A stretch of 64,000 bases of DNA, from contig NZ_CAJFCN010000005.1 in the NCBI RefSeq assembly GCF_904063055.1, positions 124,001 through 188,000 of the forward strand, read 5' to 3'. Shown piece after piece: positions 1 to 8,079 of this stretch; positions within the stretch are counted from its first letter, which is position 1, and every line of letters begins with the position of its first letter. The notes under the pieces were generated by a model. That model saw only the letters and a list, made by a program, of their open reading frames with translations. It did no database searches and was not told where the DNA came from. Origin of the DNA: Pseudomonas paracarnis (GTDB lineage Bacteria > Pseudomonadota > Gammaproteobacteria > Pseudomonadales > Pseudomonadaceae). The translations under genes were made by a program, and so were the position numbers.

Positions 1-38
1 GGGATTTCAACCGTAGGGAGGGAGTGCGGACGAGTGGT

Positions 39-144
39 GATCGTTCCCACGCTCCGCGTGGTAATGCCGCCTTGGGCGCTCTGCGCCTGCTCTGTGACGC
101 AAAGCGTCAAGGGGCACGTTCCCACGCGGAGCGTGGGAACGATC
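39..144. repeat. Long dispersed palindromic repeat, copy 1 of 4
   Basis: About 106 bases bounded by GATC at both ends, with inverted arms reading GTTCCCACGCTCCGCGTG and its complement. The interior has GACGC/GCGTC-type sub-repeats. Three more copies lie at 7947–8059, 23928–24036 and 59165–59272, always between genes. It looks like a non-autonomous REP/MITE-like element of fluorescens-group genomes. The rest of the first 156 bases shows no gene. Confidence 0.85.
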
Positions 145-156
145 AGTGGGTATGCG

Positions 157-858
157 TCAGCGGCTCTGGCGTTGTTGTAACAACAGGTTGCTAAACCCGG
201 CGCCGGCCAATTGCTTTTGCGCCACGGTCAGCTGTTCACGGTTGCTGAACGGCCCCACCAATACGCGATACCAAGTCGCATCCTTCACCGTGCCGGACTC
301 AACCGATACCGATTGGCCCAACAGAATGATCTGTGCGCGTACACGGTCCGCATCCGCCTGTTTCGGGAACGAGCCCGCTTGCAGGAAGAACTTGGTCACC
401 GGCGCCGCCTTGGTTGCAGCCACTGGCGGTGCTGGCGGCGGCGTGATACCGGCCAGCGCGGCCTGGGCGCGCGCCGTGTCGATTTTCGCCGCTTCCGCTG
501 GGGTTACCGGCGTGGTCGGCACTTGTGGCGTCGGCAGGGTTTTTTCCGGCACGGCGTCAGGCGGCACGATCACTTCCGATTCCGGCAGCAGCGTGTAGAA
601 GTCGTACTTGGGCTTTACCGGTGCGGTCGGGCTCGGCGCGGTCTTGTTGGCTTCGGCGATTTTCGTGGCCTTTTGCTGCTCCTGTTTGACGCGCTTGACG
701 TCATCGCCCTGGCCGGGCTCCAGCTTCATCAGAAACACGATAAATGCGCCGACCGTCAGGCCGATGGCCATCCACAACCAACCCGGAATCGGTTGCTTCG
801 CCGGGGCCTGGTAGCGGCTGGCGCCGCGCTTGGGTGCAGGTTTTTTCTTGGCAGCCAA
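157..858 (-). CDS. SPOR-domain inner-membrane protein (FtsN-like)
   Basis: A 233-residue protein: a basic N-terminus (AAKKKPAPKRG), one membrane segment near residues 25–43 (WLWMAIGLTVGAFIVFLMK), a proline/alanine-rich periplasmic linker, and a C-terminal SPOR domain (about 155–230) of the type that binds denuded septal peptidoglycan. I chose the TTG start one base after the argS stop because the basic tail plus membrane segment is the family's usual N-terminus. An upstream ATG would add a stretch that is only argS read in another frame. It is probably cotranscribed with argS, and in Pseudomonas this gene sits between argS and hslVU, which would lie beyond the window edge. It is a cell-division-type protein by domain only; its exact role is not shown. 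Confidence 0.85.
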   Translation of the reverse strand: MAAKKKPAPKRGASRYQAPAKQPIPGWLWMAIGLTVGAFIVFLMKLEPGQGDDVKRVKQEQQKATKIAEANKTAPSPTAPVKPKYDFYTLLPESEVIVPPDAVPEKTLPTPQVPTTPVTPAEAAKIDTARAQAALAGITPPPAPPVAATKAAPVTKFFLQAGSFPKQADADRVRAQIILLGQSVSVESGTVKDATWYRVLVGPFSNREQLTVAQKQLAGAGFSNLLLQQRQSR

Positions 859-859
859 C

Positions 860-2596
860 TTACATACGCTCCAGAGTTTCCAGGCCCAAGAGTTCCAGGC
901 CTTGCTTGAGGGTGCGTCCAGCCAATGCGGCAAGGCGCAGGCGACTTTGTTTCTGGGCTTCGTCGTCGGCGGTCAGGATCGGGCAGTTCTCGTAGAAGCT
1001 GGAGAACAGGCCGGCCACTTCGTACAAATAGGTGCACAGGATGTGCGGCGTGCCTTTTTCGCCAACGCTGTTGAGCACTTCGCCAAATTGCGCGAGCTTG
1101 GCCGCCAGTTCCTGTTCGTGGGCGGCGTCCAGCGCGATCTGGCCCTCGACTTCGCTGAAGTCCTTGCCCAGCTTGCGAAATACCCCGGCCACGCGGGTGT
1201 AGGCGTACAGCAGGTACGGCGCGGTGTTGCCTTCGAAGTTGAGCATCAGGTCGAAGTTGAAGCTGTAGTCGCTGGTGCGGTGCTTGGACAGGTCGGCGTA
1301 TTTCACCGCGCCAATGCCCACCACGCGGGCGATATTACGCAGGTCGGCCTCGGCCAGCTCCGGGTTCTTTTCCTTCACCAGGTTGTAGGCACGTTCCTGG
1401 GCTTCGGTCAGCAGGTCGATCAGCTTCACGGTGCCGCCGTCGCGGGTCTTGAAGGGGCGGCCATCGGCGCCGTTCATGGTGCCAAAGCCCATGTGCTCCA
1501 TGTGCATCGGGTGGGTGACGAAACCGGCGCGACGGGCCACTTCGAACACCTGCTGGAAGTGCAGGGCCTGGCGCTGGTCGACGAAGTACAGCGCACGGTC
1601 AGCCTTGAGCACGCCACTGCGGTAACGCACGGCGGCCAGGTCAGTGGTGGCGTAGAGGTAGCCGCCATCGGCCTTGACGATGATCACCGGCAGCGGCTCG
1701 CCGTCGGCGGTCTTGAATTCTTCGAGGAACACGCACTGGGCGCCGTTGCTTTCGACCAGCAGGCCTTTGGCCTTGAGGTCGTTGACCACGTTGATCAGGT
1801 CGTCGTTATAGGCGCTTTCGCCCATCACGTCGGCCATGGTCAGTTTCACGTTGAGCAGCTCGTAGATTTCCTGGCAATGGGACAGGGAAATTTCACGGAA
1901 GCGGTTCCACAGCGCCAGGCACTCTTCGTCGCCGGCTTGCAGCTTGACCACCAGGCCCCGTGCGCGGTCGGCGAACTCTTCAGACTCGTCAAACCGCTTT
2001 TTGGCGGCGCGGTAGAAGTTTTCCAGGTCGGCCAGCTCGTTGCTGGTGATCGGGTTTTCCTGCAGGTAGGCCATCAGCATGCCGAACTGGGTACCCCAGT
2101 CGCCCACGTGATTCTGGCGGATCACGGTGTCGCCGAGGAATTCCAGCACCCGTGCCACGCCGTCGCCAATGATGGTGGAGCGCAGGTGGCCCACGTGCAT
2201 TTCCTTGGCCAGGTTCGGCGCCGACAGGTCGATGACCACGCGCTGGCTGTCGCCGGCCTTGCGTGCACCGATGCGGGCATCGGCCAGGGCAGCATCCAGG
2301 CGTGACGCCAGGGCCTGGGTGTTCTGAAAGAAGTTAATAAAGCCAGGGCCTGCGATTTCGGCCTTGGTGACACTGGCGTCAACCGGCAGCGCGGCGATGA
2401 TTTTTTCTGCCAGGTCGCGCGGTTTCATGCCGGCCGGCTTGGACAGCATCATCGCGATGTTGCTGGCGAAGTCGCCATGGGTCTTGTCGCGGGTGTTCTC
2501 CACCTGGATCGCCGGCGACAGGCCTTCAGGCAACACACCTTCGTGGACGAGTTGGGTGAGGGCTTGTTGGATCAGCTGGCGAATGGTGTCTTTCAT
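860..2596 (-). CDS. argS: Arginine--tRNA ligase
   Basis: A 578-residue class I aminoacyl-tRNA synthetase that charges tRNA-Arg in the cytoplasm. The N-terminal Add1 domain ([10 protein letters not shown]...) is followed by the HIGH-type signature seen as [12 protein letters not shown] near residue 125–135, the Rossmann catalytic core, and the C-terminal anticodon-binding DALR domain ending ...LGLETLERM. The start at the ATG of MKDTIRQ gives the length usual for Pseudomonas; an in-frame ATG seven codons earlier is less likely. The SPOR gene follows with one base between, so the two probably share a transcript. Confidence 0.97.
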   Translation of the reverse strand: MKDTIRQLIQQALTQLVHEGVLPEGLSPAIQVENTRDKTHGDFASNIAMMLSKPAGMKPRDLAEKIIAALPVDASVTKAEIAGPGFINFFQNTQALASRLDAALADARIGARKAGDSQRVVIDLSAPNLAKEMHVGHLRSTIIGDGVARVLEFLGDTVIRQNHVGDWGTQFGMLMAYLQENPITSNELADLENFYRAAKKRFDESEEFADRARGLVVKLQAGDEECLALWNRFREISLSHCQEIYELLNVKLTMADVMGESAYNDDLINVVNDLKAKGLLVESNGAQCVFLEEFKTADGEPLPVIIVKADGGYLYATTDLAAVRYRSGVLKADRALYFVDQRQALHFQQVFEVARRAGFVTHPMHMEHMGFGTMNGADGRPFKTRDGGTVKLIDLLTEAQERAYNLVKEKNPELAEADLRNIARVVGIGAVKYADLSKHRTSDYSFNFDLMLNFEGNTAPYLLYAYTRVAGVFRKLGKDFSEVEGQIALDAAHEQELAAKLAQFGEVLNSVGEKGTPHILCTYLYEVAGLFSSFYENCPILTADDEAQKQSRLRLAALAGRTLKQGLELLGLETLERM

Positions 2597-2711
2597 GGTG
2601 TTCTCTTTCGACCGCAAGCGGCGGCGCGCGATGCGCAGGTGGAAAAACTGGGCATTATCCGTGGCGAGGGCGGGCTTGCCAACCGTTCAGACTATATGGC
2701 GGACCTGCGGG

Positions 2712-2789
2712 CCTCTTCGCGGGCAAGCCCGCTCCCACATTTAAGGGTATTCACATTTCATAATGTGCGAGCTGGCTTGCCTGCGATGA
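2712..2789. repeat. REP element pair, outward-facing
   Basis: Two REP halves in the order GGCAAGCCCGCTCCCAC (2722–2738) then GCGAGCTGGCTTGCC (2767–2781). This is the reverse of the usual order, in which GTGGGAGC comes first. It fills the 204-base gap between argS and priA, where no other signal is seen. Confidence 0.75.
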
Positions 2790-2800
2790 CGTAATTACCC

Positions 2801-5020
2801 TCAATACAAATCTACCGGGTCTACATCCAACGACCATCGCACCTGCCGACCGCTGGGCAGTTGCTCCAGCTCAAGCATCCAGCGACTTAATAGCCGATGC
2901 AGCGGCGCGCGGGAGGTTGCCTGCAAGAGTAGCTGAGCGCGATAACGCCCGGCGCGCCGCTCCATGGGCGCTGGCACCGGGCCGAGTAGTTCGATGCCAC
3001 TGAGGGCCAGTTCGCCCAATAAACGTTCGGCGGCGCTGCAGGCCTCATCAAGAAAGCCTTCGGCCTGCCCGGGTTTGTGGGCTTCGGCACGCAGCAGCGC
3101 CAGGTGCGCAAAGGGCGGCAGGCCGGCGGCGCGGCGTTCGCTCAAGGCCTGCTCGGCGAAGGCAAAGTAGCCTTGTTCCGTCAGTTGAATCAGCAGCGGG
3201 TGGTCGGCCAGGTGCGTCTGGATAATCACCCTGCCTGGCTCTTCGGCCCGCCCGGCGCGCCCTGCCACCTGCACGATCAACTGCGCCATGCGTTCGCTGG
3301 CGCGAAAATCCCCGGAGAACAGCCCGCCATCGGCATCCAGGATCGACACCAGGGTCACCCGTGGGAAGTGATGCCCTTTGGCAAGCATCTGCGTGCCCAC
3401 CAGAATGCACGGTTGGCCCTTGTGGATGGTGGTGAACAGTTGGTTCATAGCGTCTTTGCGCGACGTGCTGTCGCGGTCGACCCGCAGCACCGGGTAATCC
3501 GGGAACAGAATGCCCAGGCGTTCTTCGGCGCGCTCGGTGCCGGCGCCCACGGGCCGCAGGTCCACCTTGCCGCACTGCGGGCAATGGCGCGGTACCCGTT
3601 CCACATGGCCGCAGTGATGGCAGCGTAACTCGCCGTGGCGCTGGTGCACGGTCATGCGCGCATCGCAGCGCTCGCAGCCGGACATCCAGCCGCAGTCATG
3701 GCACAGCAGCGTCGGGGCAAAGCCGCGGCGGTTGAGAAATACCAATACTTGCTGGCCGGCGGCCAGGGTCTGGCCAATGGCCTGTTGCATCGGGCCGGAA
3801 ATCCCGCTGTCCAGCGGGCGGCTTTTCACGTCCAGGCGCAGGAAACGCGGTTGTTTGGCGCCGCCGGCGCGCTCGTTCAGGCGCAGCAGCCCGTAACGGC
3901 CGGTGTAGGCGTTGTGCAGGCTTTCCAGGGACGGCGTGGCCGAGCCCAGCACAATCGGGATGTCTTCCTGGCGGGCGCGCACCAGCGCGAGGTCGCGGGC
4001 GTGGTAGCGCAAACCTTCCTGCTGTTTATAGGAGCCATCGTGCTCCTCGTCGACGATGATCAGCCCGGGGTTTTTCATCGGCGTGAACAGTGCTGAGCGC
4101 GTGCCGATAATAATGTCGGCCTCGCCGTCCCGCGCCGCCAGCCACGACTCCAGGCGTTCACGGTCATTGACCGCTGAGTGCACCAGGGCGATCCGGGCAT
4201 TGAAGCGTTGCTCGAAACGCGCCACGGTCTGCGGGCCCAGATTGATCTCGGGGATCAGCACCAGTGCCTGCTTGCCCGCCTGCAGGGTTTCGCGGATCAG
4301 TTGCAAATAGACTTCGGTCTTGCCGCTGCCGGTGACGCCGGCTAGCAGGAACGCGTGGAAACTGTCGAAACCGGCGCGAATCGCCTCATACGCGGCGCGT
4401 TGCTCGGGGTTCAGCGGCAACTCCGGCTGGGCCAGCCAGTGTTCGTGGCGCGGGTCCGGGGCGTGCTTGCGGATTTCCACCTGCACCAGGCCCTTGGCCA
4501 GCAGCAGGTCGAGGCTGTCTTTGCTCAGCATCAGCTTGCTTAATAGCTGATGGGCCACGCCGTGTGGATGCTGCGCCAAGGTGGCCAGGGCCTCACGCTG
4601 GCGCGGGGCGCGGGCGATGCGCGGGTCTTCGAGGCGTGCGCCGGGCGCCATCGACCAGAAACGCTCCTGACGCGCTTCGGCCAGTTCGCCCTGGCGCAGC
4701 AGCACCGGCAGCGCCCAGCTCAAGGTATCGCCCAGGCTGTGTTGGTAATACTGCGCGGTCCACAGGCACAGCTTGAACAGCGCGGGCGGCAGCGGCGGTG
4801 TGGCGTCGAGCAGGGCAATAGCCGGCTTGAGCTTTTCGGCAGGCACTTCGCTGTGGTCGGTAACTTCCACCAGAATGCCGATCATTTCCCTGCGCCCGAA
4901 CGGCACGCGCACGCGCATGCCTGGCTGCAACTGCGCACGCGACACGCCGGGCGGGGCCCGGTAATCGAACAGGCGGCGCAGGGGCGAGGGCAGGGCTAGG
5001 CGCAAAATGGCGTCGGGCAC
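2801..5020 (-). CDS. priA: Primosomal protein N' (replication restart helicase PriA)
   Basis: A 739-residue superfamily 2 DNA helicase that recognises stalled forks and reloads DnaB for replication restart. In order: a 3'-end-binding N-terminal domain, a Walker A motif GVTGSGKT at about 228–235, a DEEH Walker B box, and a cysteine-rich zinc module (CHDCGWMSGCERC ... CHHC ... CPQC) embedded between the helicase lobes, which is diagnostic for PriA. Length is normal for the family. It is transcribed alone, divergent from rpmE, as in other pseudomonads. Confidence 0.97.
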   Translation of the reverse strand: MPDAILRLALPSPLRRLFDYRAPPGVSRAQLQPGMRVRVPFGRREMIGILVEVTDHSEVPAEKLKPAIALLDATPPLPPALFKLCLWTAQYYQHSLGDTLSWALPVLLRQGELAEARQERFWSMAPGARLEDPRIARAPRQREALATLAQHPHGVAHQLLSKLMLSKDSLDLLLAKGLVQVEIRKHAPDPRHEHWLAQPELPLNPEQRAAYEAIRAGFDSFHAFLLAGVTGSGKTEVYLQLIRETLQAGKQALVLIPEINLGPQTVARFEQRFNARIALVHSAVNDRERLESWLAARDGEADIIIGTRSALFTPMKNPGLIIVDEEHDGSYKQQEGLRYHARDLALVRARQEDIPIVLGSATPSLESLHNAYTGRYGLLRLNERAGGAKQPRFLRLDVKSRPLDSGISGPMQQAIGQTLAAGQQVLVFLNRRGFAPTLLCHDCGWMSGCERCDARMTVHQRHGELRCHHCGHVERVPRHCPQCGKVDLRPVGAGTERAEERLGILFPDYPVLRVDRDSTSRKDAMNQLFTTIHKGQPCILVGTQMLAKGHHFPRVTLVSILDADGGLFSGDFRASERMAQLIVQVAGRAGRAEEPGRVIIQTHLADHPLLIQLTEQGYFAFAEQALSERRAAGLPPFAHLALLRAEAHKPGQAEGFLDEACSAAERLLGELALSGIELLGPVPAPMERRAGRYRAQLLLQATSRAPLHRLLSRWMLELEQLPSGRQVRWSLDVDPVDLY

Positions 5021-5113
5021 GCGAGGAGTCTCATCTATTAAGGCAGCGGTGGCGCAGGGGCGGGAGCCTAGCAGACCGGGGTTGTCACGTCTCCAGTACT
5101 GGAACCGGATCTT

Positions 5114-5201
5114 GTGGGAGCTGGCTTGCCTGCGAAAGCGCTAGTGCAGTAACAGATGCAGTGACTGACACACCGCCTTCGCGGGCAAGCCCGGCTCCCA
5201 C
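5114..5201. repeat. REP doublet (GTGGGAGC...GCTCCCAC)
   Basis: Inward-facing REP pair: GTGGGAGCTGGCTTGCCTGCG at the left and CGCGGGCAAGCCCGGCTCCCAC at the right, about 40 bases apart. It lies in the 337-base priA–rpmE gap, upstream of the rpmE promoter. Apart from it and the promoter and hairpin listed separately, I see nothing else in the gap. Confidence 0.85.
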
Positions 5202-5260
5202 ATTGTCGGCGGTGTGTCAGGAATATCTGATGAAAGGGAGCTTTCGGCCATTACCGCCGC

Positions 5261-5288
5261 TTGCGCGATTAAAAAGGTCTGGTAGAAT
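5261..5288 (+). promoter_or_regulatory. Probable sigma-70 promoter of rpmE
   Basis: TTGCGC (5261–5266), a 16-base spacer, then TAGAAT (5283–5288), about 70 bases before the rpmE start. This is the best hexamer pair in the gap. Confidence 0.5.
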
Positions 5289-5310
5289 CCGCGGCCTAAT
5301 TACGTGCGGT

Positions 5311-5330
5311 ATTCGACAATAGTGTCGAGT
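5311..5330 (+). promoter_or_regulatory. Stem-loop in the rpmE 5' leader
   Basis: TCGACA-ATAG-TGTCGA forms a 6-base-pair stem with a 4-base loop, extendable by weaker pairs, in the predicted rpmE leader. It could be a ribosomal-protein autoregulatory site, but that is inference only. Confidence 0.4.
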
Positions 5331-5357
5331 GGCGGCACGCTAGCCTGAGGAAGTGCC

Positions 5358-5588
5358 ATGAAAGCCGATATCCATCCAGCGTACGAAACCATCCAAGTCA
5401 CCTGCAGCTGCGGCAACAAGTTCGAAACTCGTTCGAACCTGTGCAAGCCACTGGGTACTGACGTATGCAACGAGTGCCACCCGTTCTACACCGGTAAGCA
5501 GAAAACTCTGGACACCGGCGGCCGCGTACAGCGCTTCGCAGATCGCTTTGGTGCTTTCGGCAAGAAGCCTGCTACTCCAGCAGAGTAA
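5358..5588 (+). CDS. rpmE: 50S ribosomal protein L31, zinc-binding form
   Basis: A 76-residue ribosomal protein of the large-subunit/small-subunit bridge. Cysteines 16, 18, 37 and 40 (TCSCG ... CNEC) form the zinc site of the C+ L31 type, followed by the family's HPFYTGK motif. The AGGAAGTGCC stretch before the ATG is a good ribosome-binding site. A strong intrinsic terminator lies about 35 bases after the stop, inside the next coding sequence. Confidence 0.97.
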   Translation: MKADIHPAYETIQVTCSCGNKFETRSNLCKPLGTDVCNECHPFYTGKQKTLDTGGRVQRFADRFGAFGKKPATPAE

Positions 5589-5602
5589 GGTTCAAGAGCC
5601 TT

Positions 5603-6409
5603 ATGGGCTTTTACCCGCTGTTGAAAAAGGCGTCCCTTGTGGGCGCCTTTTTTGTGCCTGGAATTTGGCTGGTGACCGCTGAGGCCGATGCATTCTGCCC
5701 CGCCCCGGCAGCTATCGCCCGCGTTGAGGTGCAGCGTGTGGTGGATGGCGACACAGTACGCCTCAAGGATGGTCGCAGCGTACGTATGATCGGCCTCAAT
5801 GCGCCGGAAACCGGCAAGAAGGGCCGTCCAGACGAGCCATTTGCCGTCGCCGCACGCCAGCGCCTGCAGGCGTTGGTCAAGGCCAGTGATGGGCGTGTCG
5901 GCCTGGTGCCGGGGCGCGAAGGCAAAGATCATTACGGGCGCACCCTGGCTTACCTCTACGGCGCCAATGGCGAGAACCTGGAGGCGCAACTGCTGGCCGA
6001 GGGCCTGGGGTACCAGGTGGGCGTGGCGCCGAACGTGGACCTGGTGGCCTGCCAGCAGGCGGCCGAAAACAGCGCCCGCCAGTCACGGCTCGGCCTGTGG
6101 TGCCAATCGCCGGTGCAAAACGTGGCCAATCTCAAGCGCTCCGGGTTTGCCCTGGTGGCTGGTCGGGTCAGCAAGATCGAGCGCAATCGCGGCGGAATCT
6201 GGATTGAACTGCAGGGTTCACTGGTATTACGCATTGCGCCCGAGCTGATCAGCCAGTTCGATACGGCCATGCTCAATGGTCTGCAAGGCCGCACCCTTGA
6301 GGCGCGTGGCTGGGTGCAGGATCGTTCCCGCCGTGGCGGCCTGAAAAAAGGCCAAGCACGCTGGCTGTTGCCAATAACCGACTCTCGCATGCTGAAATCG
6401 ACGCTTTGA
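5603..6409 (+). CDS. Secreted thermonuclease-family (SNase-like) nuclease
   Basis: A 268-residue protein. An N-terminal hydrophobic signal segment (about 8–30, ending near AEADAF) precedes a staphylococcal-nuclease fold (about 38–165) with VVDGDTVRL, RMIGLNAPET and the DHYGRTLAYLY block that carries the catalytic arginine. It probably cleaves DNA or RNA in the periplasm or outside the cell. A C-terminal region of about 100 residues is unassigned. The start is 14 bases after the rpmE stop. Codons 8–17 coincide with the rpmE intrinsic terminator, so the gene is probably expressed only by readthrough or from an internal promoter. The only alternative is a later, non-ATG start that would lose the signal peptide. 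Confidence 0.85.
   Translation: MGFYPLLKKASLVGAFFVPGIWLVTAEADAFCPAPAAIARVEVQRVVDGDTVRLKDGRSVRMIGLNAPETGKKGRPDEPFAVAARQRLQALVKASDGRVGLVPGREGKDHYGRTLAYLYGANGENLEAQLLAEGLGYQVGVAPNVDLVACQQAAENSARQSRLGLWCQSPVQNVANLKRSGFALVAGRVSKIERNRGGIWIELQGSLVLRIAPELISQFDTAMLNGLQGRTLEARGWVQDRSRRGGLKKGQARWLLPITDSRMLKSTL
5624..5653 (+). terminator. Intrinsic terminator of rpmE, inside the nuclease gene
   Basis: AAAAAGGCGTCC and GGGCGCCTTTTT form a stem of about 12 pairs around a short loop (CTTGT), ending in six T's. It starts 35 bases after the rpmE stop and overlaps the signal-peptide codons of the downstream gene. Confidence 0.8.
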
Positions 6410-6500
6410 ATAAAAAATTGTAGACATTTTTTATTTCGATTGTGAACAGTTGAGCCCTTGTATCCCGTGGCTCTTGGCCAAAAGTCGTAGCCCAGGGCCC

Positions 6501-6529
6501 TTGACACCTGTGACTGCCCAGTCTTGTAG
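6501..6529 (+). promoter_or_regulatory. Possible maeB promoter
   Basis: A perfect -35 hexamer TTGACA (6501–6506) is followed 17 bases later by a poor -10 (TTGTAG). It lies about 60 bases before maeB. The -35 is convincing; the -10 is weak. Confidence 0.35.
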
Positions 6530-6591
6530 GGACTTTACGACACGCGTATCCTCGGCGGTCCGTCGACCAACAGTAAAAGCGGAATGCCGAT

Positions 6592-7860
6592 ATGTCTGAT
6601 TTGAAAACTGCCGCTCTCGAATACCATGCCAATCCTCGTCCAGGAAAGCTGAGTGTAGAGCTCACCAAAGCCACTGCCACTGCCCGCGACCTGTCGCTGG
6701 CCTACAGCCCTGGTGTTGCCGAACCCGTACGTGAAATCGCCCGTGACCCAGAGCTGGCGTACAAGTACACCGGCAAAGGCAACCTGGTTGCAGTGATTTC
6801 CGATGGCACCGCGATTCTGGGCCTGGGTAACCTCGGCCCATTGGCTTCCAAGCCAGTCATGGAAGGCAAGGGCGTGCTGTTCAAGCGCTTTGCCGGCATC
6901 GACGTTTTCGACATCGAAGTCGATTCCGAAAGCCCGCAGGCGTTCATCGACACCGTCAAGCGCATTTCCATCACGTTCGGTGGCATCAACCTGGAAGACA
7001 TCAAGGCACCTGAGTGCTTCGAGATCGAAAAGGCCCTGATCGAGCAGTGCGACATTCCGGTATTCCACGATGACCAGCACGGCACCGCGATCGTTACCGC
7101 AGCCGGCATGATCAACGCCCTGGAAATCGCTGGCAAAACCCTGGGCGAGGCGAAAATCGTCTGCCTGGGCGCCGGTGCCGCGGCCATTTCCTGCATGAAG
7201 CTGATCATCAGCATGGGCGCCAAGCTGGAAAACATCTATATGGTCGACAGCAAGGGCGTGATCCAGTCCGAGCGTACCGACCTGAACCAGTACAAGGCGA
7301 TGTTTGCCCATCCGTCCTCCAAGCGCACCCTGGCTGACGCCCTCGACGGTGCCGACGTGTTCGTTGGCCTGTCCGGCCCGAACTTGCTGAGCGCTGAAGG
7401 CCTGAAATCCATGGCGCCGAACCCTATCGTGTTCGCCTGCTCCAACCCGGATCCGGAAATTTCTCCTGAGCTGGCCCACGCCACTCGCAGCGACGTGATC
7501 ATGGCCACCGGCCGTTCGGACTACCCGAACCAGGTCAACAACGTATTGGGCTTCCCGTTCATCTTCCGTGGTGCCCTGGACGTTCGCGCCAAGCGTATCA
7601 ACGAAGAAATGAAAGTGGCCGCTGCCAACGCCCTGCGTGAACTGGCCAAGCTGCCGGTACCTCAGGACGTGTGCGACGCCTACGGTGGCGCCAAGCTGGA
7701 ATTCGGTCGTGAGTACATCATTCCAAAACCAATGGATAAGCGCCTGATCACCCTGATCTCCGATGCCGTGGCCAAGGCCGCGATCGAGACTGGTGTGGCT
7801 ACCCTGCCGTATCCAAAGAACTACCCGCTGCAGAGCGTGGATGATGTGTTCAACGGCTAA
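6592..7860 (+). CDS. maeB: NAD(P)-dependent malic enzyme (short form)
   Basis: A 422-residue oxaloacetate-decarboxylating malate dehydrogenase, converting malate to pyruvate, CO2 and NAD(P)H in the cytoplasm. Visible motifs: SPGVAEPVREI, GLGNLGPLAS, the metal/substrate block VFHDDQHGTAIV, and the dinucleotide site LGAGAAAISC. It ends after the malic-enzyme domains and lacks the phosphotransacetylase-like C-terminal domain of the 750-residue MaeB form, so it is the short bacterial type. It is a single gene with its own terminator. Confidence 0.93.
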   Translation: MSDLKTAALEYHANPRPGKLSVELTKATATARDLSLAYSPGVAEPVREIARDPELAYKYTGKGNLVAVISDGTAILGLGNLGPLASKPVMEGKGVLFKRFAGIDVFDIEVDSESPQAFIDTVKRISITFGGINLEDIKAPECFEIEKALIEQCDIPVFHDDQHGTAIVTAAGMINALEIAGKTLGEAKIVCLGAGAAAISCMKLIISMGAKLENIYMVDSKGVIQSERTDLNQYKAMFAHPSSKRTLADALDGADVFVGLSGPNLLSAEGLKSMAPNPIVFACSNPDPEISPELAHATRSDVIMATGRSDYPNQVNNVLGFPFIFRGALDVRAKRINEEMKVAAANALRELAKLPVPQDVCDAYGGAKLEFGREYIIPKPMDKRLITLISDAVAKAAIETGVATLPYPKNYPLQSVDDVFNG

Positions 7861-7879
7861 GCCGTTATAGCGCACCAAC

Positions 7880-7916
7880 AAAAAGCCCCGGCTGAGTGAT
7901 CAGTCGGGGCTTTTTT
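7880..7916 (+). terminator. Intrinsic terminator of maeB
   Basis: AAAAAGCCCCGGCTGA and TCAGTCGGGGCTTTTTT form a GC-rich stem flanked by A and T runs, so it may also work on the other strand for ponA/mrcA. Confidence 0.9.
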
Positions 7917-7946
7917 GTGGGTAGCGATTCACGAGAGGCTTTGGCT

Positions 7947-8059
7947 GATCATTCCCACGCTCTGCGTGGGAATGCCCACCTGGACGCTCCGCGTCTGCTT
8001 TTGAGGTCGTGACGCAGAGCGTCACAGGATGCATTCCCACGCGGAGCGTGGGAACGATC
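7947..8059. repeat. Long dispersed palindromic repeat, copy 2 of 4
   Basis: Same GATC-bounded element as at 39–144, with arms ATTCCCACGCTCTGCGTGGG and CCCACGCGGAGCGTGGGAA. It sits between the 3' ends of the convergent maeB and ponA/mrcA genes. Confidence 0.85.
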
Positions 8060-8079
8060 GGCCGATCAGCGTGATCAGG

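Noticed and set aside
859..933. ATG start at 933 for the SPOR-domain protein
   Set aside because: It would overlap argS by 74 bases with a sequence that is only argS in another frame; the TTG at 858 gives the normal basic N-terminus.
6535..7881. Long minus-strand frame over maeB
   Set aside because: Shadow of an intact malic enzyme; composition rich in His, Gln and Val as expected for a reversed high-GC frame.
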